NCBI GenBank assembly: GCA_001430745.1
Contig: KQ481984.1
Location: forward strand, 141,150-151,762
DNA: 10,613 bases
Origin: Auxenochlorella pyrenoidosa
Lineage: Eukaryota > Chlorophyta > Trebouxiophyceae > Chlorellales > Chlorellaceae
Reading direction: 5' to 3'
Position 1 is the first letter of the stretch, and every line of letters starts with the position of its first letter. The position numbers and the translations under genes are program-made. This document shows, in pieces, positions 1-9,011 of this stretch. The notes below the pieces were generated by a model. It saw only the letters and a program-made list of their open reading frames with translations, was not told the DNA's origin and ran no database searches.

Positions 1-311
1 CTGCCCGCCGGCTGCCCACCCGCCTGCCTGCCGCTGCTGCGCCTGCACAGGCCTCTGGATTCCCTCCACCCATCGCCTCGCCCTGCCCCGGCGCGGGCCT
101 CGTCCACCCCCTCGGCTGCGCCCCGGGGCGTGACAAGCAGGACGAGGCCACCAGTTTCCCCGCCTCCCGTCTCGGCCCATGCACACGGGGCCCCTCCCTC
201 CACCCCGGCCCCTTCGCGTCCCCCCACCCCGGCCCCTCGCACCCCTCACTCCAGCCCTCCATCTTGCCCGGATCCAGAGATTTGACTTCTCCCTCCTGCT
301 CGGGTCCACAG
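1..311 (+). other. Intron ending at the rhodanese exon
   Basis: I see no coding exon in this stretch. It is C-rich and pyrimidine-rich, with degenerate CCACCCCGGCCCC motifs around 199-240, and it ends in TCCACAG at 305-311, which fits a 3' splice site. The exon it feeds begins in the middle of a rhodanese domain, so upstream exons must exist to the left of the window. I found no residues here that look like the expected N-terminal half of that domain. Confidence 0.6.
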
Positions 312-322
312 GTTTGACTCCT
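281..322 (+). repeat. Weak repeat of the 3' splice junction (TTTGACTYCT)
   Basis: TTTGACTTCT at 281-290 resembles TTTGACTCCT at 313-322, the start of the rhodanese exon, and each is preceded by a TCCA-containing AG. The offset is 32 nt, not a multiple of three, so use of the upstream AG (276-277 or 278-279) would shift the frame. This is short and may be chance. Confidence 0.35.
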
Positions 323-831
323 GGTCTCCCACCATCGCCTCCCTGCTGGACAAGGAGAGGGAGACTGTGTGCCTGTGCCACCACGGCGTGCGCAGCATGC
401 AGATGGCCCAGTGGCTGGTGAGCTCGGCCAGCGCAAGGGCTGTGCAGCTTGTTGCAGATGATGGTCCTGTGGCTGGTGAGGGCCGGCCAGTGTGAGGGCG
501 GTGCAGCTTGCTGCAGATGGCCCTGTAGCTGGCGAACGCCGACCGGCATGTGGCCGAGCACAGCAGGCGCTTGGGCCGGCCATGCCCGCGCGCGGGTAGA
601 AACCCTGCCACACGCATCGGCGTGCCGCAGGCGGTGCAGCTCAGTGCGCGCAGCACCTGGCGCTCTGGCCCCTGCGCCCAACCCCGCGGGGGTTGCTCCT
701 CACATCCCGCCACCAGCTGCCTGCCCCGCGCGCACCCGCAGATTGGCCAGGGCTTCACAAACGTCAAGAATGTGACCGGAGGCATCGCGCTCTACTCCCA
801 GGCAGTGGACCCCTCTGTGCCGCAGTACTGA
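312..831 (+). CDS. Rhodanese-like domain protein, C-terminal end (5' partial, two exons)
   Basis: Exons are 312-417 and 742-831 (stop TGA 829-831), with a GTGAGC donor at 418 and a CCCGCAG acceptor ending at 741, phase 0. The visible 64 or so residues are the C-terminal half of a rhodanese domain. The active-site loop reads CHHGVRS, and its cysteine codon is 376-378; that cysteine is the residue that carries persulfide sulfur in active rhodaneses. It is followed by the helix SMQMAQWL and by GFTNVKNVTGGI, the usual end strand of the fold. The protein ends in VDPSVPQY, an ending I associate with plant and cyanobacterial single-domain rhodaneses and with plant STR12-type proteins that join a PpiC peptidyl-prolyl isomerase to a rhodanese domain. 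Whether this gene has such an N-terminal domain cannot be seen here. The role is probably sulfur transfer or redox, possibly plastidial by family analogy. The domain call is firm; the subfamily is inference. Confidence 0.88.
399..572 (+). repeat. Degenerate tandem triplication across an exon-intron boundary
   Basis: Three copies begin with GCAGATG at 399, 454 and 513, so the periods are 55 and 59 nt. Each copy has an (A/T)GCTGG-like or GTGGCTGGTGAG block followed by a GGCC(A/G)G region. Copies 1 and 2 both carry GTGGCTGGTGAG, a full copy of the exon end plus 5' splice site, and both continue to GTGCAGCTTG. Copy 3 has GTAGCTGGCGAA, so its donor GT has become GC. Copy 1 holds the donor I use (418), which keeps the rhodanese reading frame; copy 2 supplies a second donor at 476. 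Confidence 0.8.
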
Positions 832-1100
832 GCCCAGGACGGCTCGACAGGGGCAGCTCAGCCCGGGCACCTGTGAGAGCCGCGTCTGGAGTCATGGCGG
901 GGCGCAGCGCCCCAAAAGCATGCCGCAGTGTCTGCTTCACGACACCTCGCCCTCAGCACTGTCAATTTTCCCACACTCTACAAACACTCTCACGATTCAA
1001 ATTGCTGGTGTTGGATAAGAAGGGTCAAACCATGAAAACAGGAGTAGGCTGCCCCTGCAGCTGCACGGTTTGGGGCATGCGCCGCCCCTCCCAGCGCCCC
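832..1100. other. Convergent 3' region between rhodanese and SPEF1-like genes
   Basis: The two genes end tail-to-tail with 269 bp between their stop codons, so this must hold both 3' untranslated regions. The middle (about 955-1050) is clearly richer in A and T than the flanks. I see no TGTAA, the poly(A) signal common in green algae, on either strand. Confidence 0.6.
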
Positions 1101-2676
1101 TCACGCTGCAGCCAGCCCTGGCGCTGGTCCCAGCGCGCATGCCGCGGCGCCCACGCCCCGCTGCTGCTGCTGGTCGTCCGGCGCCGGCTGCTGCTGCTCC
1201 GCTGCCTGCAGCTTGCCCAGCAGCGCCTGTATCTTGGCATCCTTGAGCCGCACCAGCTGCTCCAGCTTGCTGATCTTCGTCTCCAGGATCTGCAGGCGCC
1301 AGGGGGAAAGCGCGTTGCAGGGCGGGCGGGTGGGTGGAGTGCAGGACTGTATCTTGCTCTGCAGAGCAGAGCTCGCGTGCGCCTGTCCGAAGGCACCAAG
1401 GGTCATGCACATGCATGCGCCGCTGAGCCGCGGGCAGCGCCCCGAAGCGCCAGTCAGCATGTCGAGCATCGTGCGTCACGACGTGGATCAAGGCTGTCAG
1501 AACGGCAGCGCACGGCGCCTAGCTGTGCTCACTAAAACGTAACGTCACCGTTCCCTCACGCGCATGCCCCTGCTCCTGAGTGTGCCGAGGCGAGCAGCCT
1601 TGCCCCCAACCGCCGGCCCTGCCCTGCTTGGCAGCGCAAACCCAACCGTGCCTCGACCCAGGCGAGCCTGGACCCACCTCGTTCACGTCCCGCAGCTCCT
1701 CCAGCTGCTGCTCCTTCTCCGCCAGGGTGGAGGCCAGCGCCTGGTCTAGCGTGGGAAAGGCCGGGCTGCCTGCGCGGCCACCGCCCGCCGCACCGGTCGC
1801 CGCCAGCTTGCTGGGCACGTCTCGGGGGCCGCCCAGCCGCAGCGCCGCAATGCTGTCTGTGGCAGCCGCGACGGCTGGCGCATACGGCAGCGCCGCCACC
1901 GCAGCTGCGCCCTCATAGGCTGCCGCATACGCCGGCGAGCTCGGCTGACTGCTGCTGGCGCCAGCCGGGCGCGGCCCCCGGGCTGCCGCCTCCTGGAAGC
2001 GTGCCATGCGGGCACGCACCAGCTTCAGCACCCGCTCTACAGCCCCCGGATCCGCGTTGGCCACCGCCTCATAGTGCTCGCGTGCCAGCGTGAACCCCAT
2101 GCGCTTGAACACCTGCACTCGGGACACAAAAGGGTGCATGGGGCAACTGAGGCTGCACGACGCTCCGGCGCTGCCCAAGCAGCCACCTGTTAAAATGCCT
2201 GCCTTCTGCATTTGCGGTGTTCAGCTGTGAGGGCATGCGGTGCTCCAACCACCTTGAGCCGGCTGGCCAGTGCATGAATCCAATGCTCCTCAGCAGGGAT
2301 GGTGAGCCCAGCACCTCCTGCGCCGCACCTTCTGGTTCAGGGTGCTCCAGTTGTAGGCCTTCTGCATGCTGTTGTGCGCCGCAGAGTAGTTGTGCAGCTC
2401 CACCAGCTTGGGAAAGTAGTGGTGCACCAGCTCCGCCATCAGGACTGAGGGCATCCAGGCGGGAGGTCGGGGGAGCGAGCGGTGACGGCGCCGGCGCAGC
2501 TGCCGTCTCCCAATGCCCGCCTCCCACTCGTTGTAAGCACGCTTCTAATACCCTCCAGCCTCACCTCCATCTGCAAAGTCGCGGGCAATCGACTTTTTTG
2601 GACGGCTGAGGGGCACGCTGTCCACCCACTCGTAGATGGCCTGCAGCTCCTCCTCCGTGCAATCCGGGAGCGCCAT
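1101..2676 (-). CDS. SPEF1: SPEF1/CLAMP-like calponin-homology microtubule protein
   Basis: Exons in transcript order on the minus strand are 2676-2565, 2444-2329, 2112-1678 and 1289-1101 (852 nt, 283 residues). The splice junctions are G|GTGAGG..CAG|TC, AAG|GTGCGG..CAG|GTG and GAG|GTGGGT..CAG|ATC. Residues about 6-115 form a CH_2/SPEF1-type calponin-homology domain, recognisable from YEWVDSVPLSRPKKSIARDF, then DGVLMAELV, then YFPKLVELHNY, then NWSTLNQKV. Residues about 118-197 are an Ala/Ser/Pro/Gly-rich linker. Residues about 198-255 form a coiled coil (LAEKEQQLEELRDVNE across an intron to ILETKISKLEQLVRLKDAKI), which matches the conserved C-terminal segment of SPEF1 in both position and pattern. 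A short Gln and Ala tail follows. Animal SPEF1 is roughly 235-240 residues, so the excess lies mostly in the linker and tail. Family members bind and bundle microtubules and are found in the ciliary central apparatus and at cell-cortex microtubules. The start codon is chosen because the CH domain begins within ten residues. All exons are open and no key segment is missing. Confidence 0.9.
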
Positions 2677-2958
2677 AGCGCGTTGTAAAGGATTCACGCA
2701 CGCCTGGGGCGGCTCGGAACGCAGTCAAATTTCCCGAGGTACACGGCCGGCGGGCGTTTCAAAGGGACGAAAAGGAAAATGATCACGAATCCTAGAGTCC
2801 AGGAGGAGAGACAGCCAGCTGCGTTTTTGCAGCCAGCAGGCAGAGGCAGCACACGCAACAGGCACTCTCCTTGCAGGCCAATTGGAGCCCATGAGGCTTG
2901 GCATCACATCCCACGATCCCTGCGAGCTCATCAGGCAGCCTGACCAGGGTTCCTAGCC
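2677..2958. promoter_or_regulatory. Shared divergent promoter region, SPEF1-like and CGL160
   Basis: These 282 bp separate the two divergent start codons and so must contain both 5' untranslated regions and core promoters. The segment 2720-2815 is less GC-rich than the surrounding coding sequence. I recognise no TATA box or named factor site. The ATG of CGL160 is at 2959 and that of the SPEF1-like gene at 2676. Confidence 0.6.
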
Positions 2959-5900
2959 ATGCAGGCCGCTTTGCCTTGCTCTGCGGCCTTCTCGAGCGGC
3001 TCTGCCGCCAGCAGGCACCATGCCTTGCGCTCGTCTGGCTCCAGCACGCGCCTAGCGGCCAGCAAGCTTCCAGAGCGGGGCTATTTTTCGGACGCCGACC
3101 CAAAAGGTGAGCAAAAGCGTCTGATGCGGGCATAATGCGCGTTCGACGGACGCAAGCAGAGCGGGCAAGCAGAATTGGGACCGTTTGTGGTGAGGGCGGT
3201 GCCGCCGCCGCTCCCTGCCGCCAGTGCTGCCTGCTGCCTGCAGCCTGCGCAGGGCAGCCCACATTCGCTCGCTATTCCCTGGTTCTTGCAGCCGAGGTGT
3301 ACCCTGTGAAGAGCGGTCTGGGCGGTGGTGATGTCACCAAGCGGGGTGGTCGATGGGAGAGCGACTTCATTTGGAACAAGGTGGGCGGCCGTGGTGCGGG
3401 GGGGGGGGGGGGGCCCAGGTCGAAGCATGATGGTGACGCAAGGGGCCCTCCTATTGGCAATATGCTTGCGGATCGCCGGTTGTGCACAGTGACCTGTCGG
3501 TTGTGCACAGTGCAGGCGTTGCGGCTGCCGTCCCCCTGGGCCGCTCCCCCAGACTTGCCAGCATGCGAGCTGGGCAGCGACACTTTCAACAGCGCGTGCG
3601 GGAGGCAGGCGGCGGCGGTATGGCAGCGATCACTTCTGTATTGCAAGGCTTCTTCGTCTCTTCTATTCATTTTTTTCTTTCTCTCCCTGCAGGACTGGGC
3701 CAAGCAGCTGGACTACCAGGAAGCCCAGCGCAAGCAGCGGGAGGAGGATGAGAGGAAGGCCAAGGAGGGGGCCAAGCAGGAGGGCAAGGGGTTCCTGTCC
3801 CTCACATCAAAGGCGAGCAGGGCCGGCCCGCGCCGCCTCGCAGCTGCCGCCCCGCACGCGCGCTGCTGCCGCCGCCGGCCGCTTTGCGCCGCCGCGCTGC
3901 CCGCCGGGCACACCTGTTCTTCGTCCCTTCCCCCCTGGTGGGCCCACCTGGGCACCTTCCGCCTCTCACCGCCTAGCGCACGCGCCCTCCCTGAAAACAT
4001 GTTCTGTTGTTCAGTTCTCATTTTCTCCTTCTTTTAATTGTTTTAACAGCCGTTTTAACCCTGCAGGTGGACCTCAACTCCATGGACGTGGACCTCTCTT
4101 TATTACTCAATTTCCTCTTTTTTTCCAATTGTTATAACAACTGTATTAGCAACTGTTTTAACCCGGCAGGTGGACCTCAACTCCATGGATGTGGACCTCT
4201 CTGAGCAGCTGCGGGTGCGCAAGAAGAGCGGCGACGAGGCGTCGACGTCGGCGGCCCCGGGCGCGGCGCCGCCGCGCCGTCGCCCCCCCGTCAAGTACGG
4301 CTCCATCCCGCCCACCCGCGTGGAGCAGCGCAACTGGGAGCGCAGCGGCAAGTACAGCAAGAAGGTGGTGGCCACGGCACCCACCAACGAGGTGGACCAG
4401 GTGGGGCTGGCCGGAGGGGCTGCCTGCTTGGAGGTGGGGGCGGGAGCAGCGTTGGGGCTGGGCTGCCGTCGGGTCCTCAGGGCTACAAGGCCAACGTTGG
4501 GGCTGGGCGCCACCGGCAGCGTGGCGCAACAGGGAGGCAGGTGGCCTGCAGCGGCCAGGCTGCAAGCAGGCGGCGCCTCTTCTGCAAGCCCTGGGGATGC
4601 CCTGTGCGGTTTGCTTGGCATCACGGCAAACCACGTCCGCCTGCGCGCCCGCTGGCACTTGTGTTTGCGGCATCGCGCCAACCGCCGGGTTGGGGGCGCA
4701 CCCCGGAGCAGCCCCGGCCGGCGGTTGGCGTGATGGGGGGCCATGCTGCGCGGCTGCCTGGCTCCCCGATGTGCCGAACACCCTGGCGGCCAGGGCGCCT
4801 GCCGATCTGCCTGGCGAGGGGGGTTGCCCGCTTGCTTGCTTGCGCTTATAGTCTGTCTACTCGCAACAGACCTTGCGAAACAGACAGGCAGCTCCCTCCC
4901 CCGCACCCTCCGGCACCCCTCGTCACCCCTGGCACCCCCCCTACACCCCCCTCCAACCCCCAACCCCCCCACACCCCCTGGCAGGACGCCCTGGCCGCCA
5001 AAGTCGCGGCAGAGCGGGCGCGGTACGACGAGCTGAAGGCGGAGCTGCAGGCCTGGGCCGCCGGCCTCACCGTTGCGTGCCTGGCAGCCACGTTTGCCTT
5101 CTATGGCAGGTGCGCGCTGCTGCGTGGGCGGGCGGCATGGGGGCCCGCCGGCGGGCCGCTGCCCAGGGCACGGTGCGCTGTGCAGGCAGATGCGCGATGC
5201 ATGAGTCCCACAGTGACCCATGCGCCGGTGCGGGCGCAGCGCAGCGTCTGCTCGCACCCGCCCCAGCAGCAGCGCCGCAGGGCATCCTGTAGCCGCGCGG
5301 CGCCACGCGCGGCACCCTCCCGCCCTGGGTGCTGCCAAGAGGCCAGGCCTGGGAGGCCTGGCGCACCCGGCGGCCTGCCTGCCGTGCCCCTTAGCCCGGC
5401 ATCACCGCTCCCAACCTCCCTCCCTGTGGTCTGCGCAGGGATGTGGCCGCCAGCTACGGCGTGGGCGCGCTGGGCGGCCTCGTCTACCTGCGCCTGCTTA
5501 ACCGCAGCGTGGACGGCGTGGGCGAGGGCCTGGGCGGCGCGGTGGGCCAGCCGCGCCTGCTCATCCCGGTCATCCTTGCCCTGGGGTACAACAGGCAAGG
5601 GTTCAGGGCAAGGGTTTAGGGCAGATCCCGGGCCTTGCCGCCGGACCTGCTTGAGGCAGTCGCCCTGATGCCGGGGCGTGCTGGTGGGCGCTGGGGCGCG
5701 AGCAGGGCGCGCGGCGGGGCGCTTCCGTGCAAGGGTCTGCACTCAGTCGTGCGGGGTCCGGCAGCTTTGCCCAGCGCCCAGCCTCAGTCCTATGGCTGCG
5801 CCCCCGCCCCCGGAATCTGCCTTAGCAGGAGCGAGAGGGTCGCCTCACGCATGCCATGCCTGATGCAGCCTCCCTTCCTGGCAGGCACACCACAGTGATA

Positions 5901-6255
5901 TCAGACGGGCCCCAAACCCGTGCCCCGAACCCTGAACTCTAAACCCGCCGCCTCCCACCCCGGTCCCGGCAGGTACAACACGCTGGTGGCGGAGCAGACG
6001 GGCCTCACCCTGGAGCTGCTGCCCATGCTGCTGGGATTCTTCACCTACAAGGGCGCAGTCATCGCCAAGCAGTCGCTCGTGCTCTTTGGCGAGCTGGCCA
6101 GCGGCGCACGGGCTGGCGGCGGCGGGGGTAGCGAGGGCAGCGAGGGCAGCGAGGGCGGCCAGGGGGACAGCGGCAGCGGCAGCGGCGGCGGCAGCGAGGT
6201 GGATGTGACCTCTGTGGACCGGGCCTTCCGGCGGCGCATGCTGAACGAGATCTGA
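2959..6255 (+). CDS. CGL160: CGL160, chloroplast ATP synthase assembly factor (AtpI-like)
   Basis: Seven exons: 2959-3106, 3292-3380, 3693-3812, 4170-4400, 4985-5109, 5439-5594 and 5973-6255 (1152 nt, 383 residues). Residues 1 to about 40 are rich in Ser, Ala and Arg and poor in acid, a typical chloroplast transit peptide (MQAALPCSAAFSSGS...). Residues about 50-196 are the green-lineage N-terminal part, with GGRWESDFIWNKDWAKQLDY, a charged helix (AQRKQREEDERKAKE) and DLNSMDVDLSEQL. From about 219 comes the AtpI/UncI-like membrane domain with four candidate helices: about 219-237, 241-258, 277-295 and 303-320. Its signature segments GGLVYLRLL, VGQPRLLIPVI, YNRYN and LLPMLLGFFTYK match plant CGL160. 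The protein acts at the thylakoid membrane and helps assemble the c-ring and couple CF1 to CFo (family knowledge). Residues about 333-383 form a Gly/Ser/acidic tail ending in RAFRRRMLNEI. Introns 3 and 6 are read as GC-AG introns, and the exon 4 acceptor is duplicated upstream. Exon 3's donor is the least certain junction. Confidence 0.92.
3398..3413 (+). repeat. Run of 16 G in CGL160 intron 2
   Basis: An uninterrupted guanine homopolymer lies 18 nt downstream of the exon 2 donor. G runs near 5' splice sites can act as splicing enhancers or form quadruplexes in RNA. Length calls for such runs are also error-prone in assemblies, so the exact count is uncertain. Confidence 0.8.
3477..3512 (+). 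repeat. Two perfect 15-nt direct repeats in CGL160 intron 2
   Basis: CGGTTGTGCACAGTG occurs at 3477-3491 and again at 3498-3512, a period of 21 nt. Each copy contains the palindrome TGTGCACA. No function is evident; it looks like a small local tandem duplication. Confidence 0.8.
4036..4202 (+). repeat. Duplicated 3' splice junction of CGL160 exon 4
   Basis: The exonic 33 bp starting GTGGACCTCAACTCC occur at 4067-4099 and at 4170-4202, 103 nt apart, with one difference (GGAC versus GGAT). The upstream intronic parts are also related: both have AATTGTT(T/A)TAACA at 4036 and 4127, and TTTTAACCC(T/G)GCAG before each copy. Only the second copy continues into the conserved DVDLSEQLRVRKK reading. 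The first runs into TTTATTACTC and, if translated through, reaches a stop at 4202-4204. Confidence 0.92.
4890..4984 (+). repeat. C-rich low-complexity tract ending CGL160 intron 4
   Basis: This is a long pyrimidine tract built from irregular CACCCC, CTCCC and AACCCCC units, running directly into CCCTGGCAG, the acceptor of exon 5. It doubles as an extended polypyrimidine tract. The opposite strand has many closely spaced G runs. Confidence 0.75.
5599..5621 (+). repeat. Telomere-like motif at the start of CGL160 intron 6
   Basis: GGGTTCAGGG (5599-5608) and GGGTTTAGGG (5612-5621) lie a few bases after the donor. The second contains TTTAGGG, the plant and Chlorella-type telomere repeat; the first differs by one base. 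This is only about two units, so chance is possible. Confidence 0.5.
5930..5946 (-). repeat. Inverted telomere-like motif near the end of CGL160 intron 6
   Basis: CCCTGAAC followed by CTCTAAACCC reads on the minus strand as GGGTTTAGAGTTCAGGG, the same two motifs found at the other end of this intron in opposite orientation. The elements are imperfect. Confidence 0.5.
6127..6159 (+). repeat. GSE codon repeat in the CGL160 tail
   Basis: Three tandem 9-nt units of the form GGYAGCGAG encode GSEGSEGSE, and more Gly/Ser codons follow up to about 6200. The repeat lies in the hydrophilic tail after the last predicted membrane helix, at about residues 342-352. Confidence 0.85.
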
Positions 6256-7299
6256 GCCGCGCGCGTGTGGGCGCCGCCTCGCCTGCCCCTGGGCCAGAGT
6301 CCCGCAGGCCTGCCCCTCCTGCGGCGCGCGCCCCCTGCCACGCATGTATTTATCACCGATTGTCCACCACCGCCCCGCCTGACCCTGACAGATGCAGTCC
6401 CACCGTGTCCAGTCCTGCTTGAGCAGCTATTTGTGTATCTTTTCTCCATTTAGATGACATTTCTCATTGCCACTTCCTAGGGGCAAAACCCGTTCCACAT
6501 TTCAGTAAAGAGAACCTGAAACCATGAGATGTGGTGGTGCCGAGAAGGTCCATCCCCATCCTGTTCGGCAGCAGCTAGCACATGCCCACTGAGCAACAGG
6601 CTGCAGCATAGTGTGCGCCTCATAGCCTGGGTAGTATGCACGACCTGCCGCACGCTTGTCTGCAGCAGATGCACCTGTCAATGGGAGACTGGTCTACCTG
6701 AGGGCTGGCTGGCAGCACTGTCTCACGAGGTGCCAGCAGCGATGCACCCAAATACCCGTGGTGCCATGGCCCGTGCTCTTCTAGCGGAACGTCCGACTTG
6801 CGCAGTGAGATGGCCAACCAGCACAGCCGGCAGTGTGACGGCAACAGGCCGGTGCTGCCGCCGGCGCAAGGCGGCCCCCGGTCGTCGACCCGCGCTGCCC
6901 CCAGCCTGACAAGACAATCGGGTGGCTCGATCATCTTTGGCTGCGTAGAGTCGTCTAATCCCTTCGCAGGCAAAGCCCTTTAAGAGGCAGCCTGGGCGCC
7001 CAGGTTGAGAAGGTTTGTGTGAAGGGCCTGACCATCCCTTCCCGTTCTGTCTGCTGCGATCCCGGAATGCGAAGACTGCAAAGGCTGTCCTGCAAGCACA
7101 GCAGACACCCGCTTTGCTGCCCCATGCTGCCTGCCTGCTGCGGGCAGAAGCAAGTTCACAGCCCCTGCCAGGCCTTGGTGCACCCACTCCCACTCCTCAG
7201 CTGCACAGCCACACCCGCAGCTGGCAGCCCCAGGCCCACAGGGGCTGACCCAACCGACAAGAAGGCCGCCGGCGCGCTGGGAGAGGAAGCGCAGCAACC
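6256..7299. other. Gene-free interval: CGL160 3' UTR and ARF1 upstream region
   Basis: No open frame here resembles a known family, and none shows both the third-position bias and splice signals of the neighbouring genes. The first part (to about 6500) should be the CGL160 3' untranslated region; 6410-6520 is AT-rich for this genome, which suits a transcript end, but I see no TGTAA. The last few hundred bases should hold the ARF1 promoter and 5' leader. The context of the ARF1 start, CAACCATGG, is a strong initiation context. Confidence 0.6.

Positions 7300-9011
<1,712 letters not shown>

Noticed and set aside
693..1535. Open frame of 280 residues on the plus strand
   Set aside because: It overlaps the rhodanese last exon in another frame and is antisense to the SPEF1-like coiled-coil exon, whose conserved residues prove the minus strand is coding.
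3135..4037. Reading CGL160 exons 2 and 3 as one unspliced 300-residue protein
   Set aside because: The stretch between them contains the G16 run and pyrimidine-rich acceptor sequence, and the homologous parts join cleanly at AAC AAG|GAC TGG using GT-AG.
4103..5338. Open frame of 411 residues on the minus strand, the longest in the window
   Set aside because: It lies antisense to CGL160 exons 4 and 5 and their introns, is rich in Arg, Ala, Pro and Gly without domains, and is explained by high GC suppressing stop codons.
4541..5668. Open frame of 375 residues on the plus strand
   Set aside because: It runs through two CGL160 introns in the wrong frame relative to exons 5 and 6; its translation is low-complexity Pro/Ala/Arg with no family signature.
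5881..5946. True telomere or subtelomere boundary
   Set aside because: Only one or two imperfect units are present, inside an intron of an intact gene; there is no array.
6529..7193. Open frames on both strands between CGL160 and ARF1
   Set aside because: Neither has a recognisable domain or supporting splice signals, and the two overlap each other; treated as chance frames.
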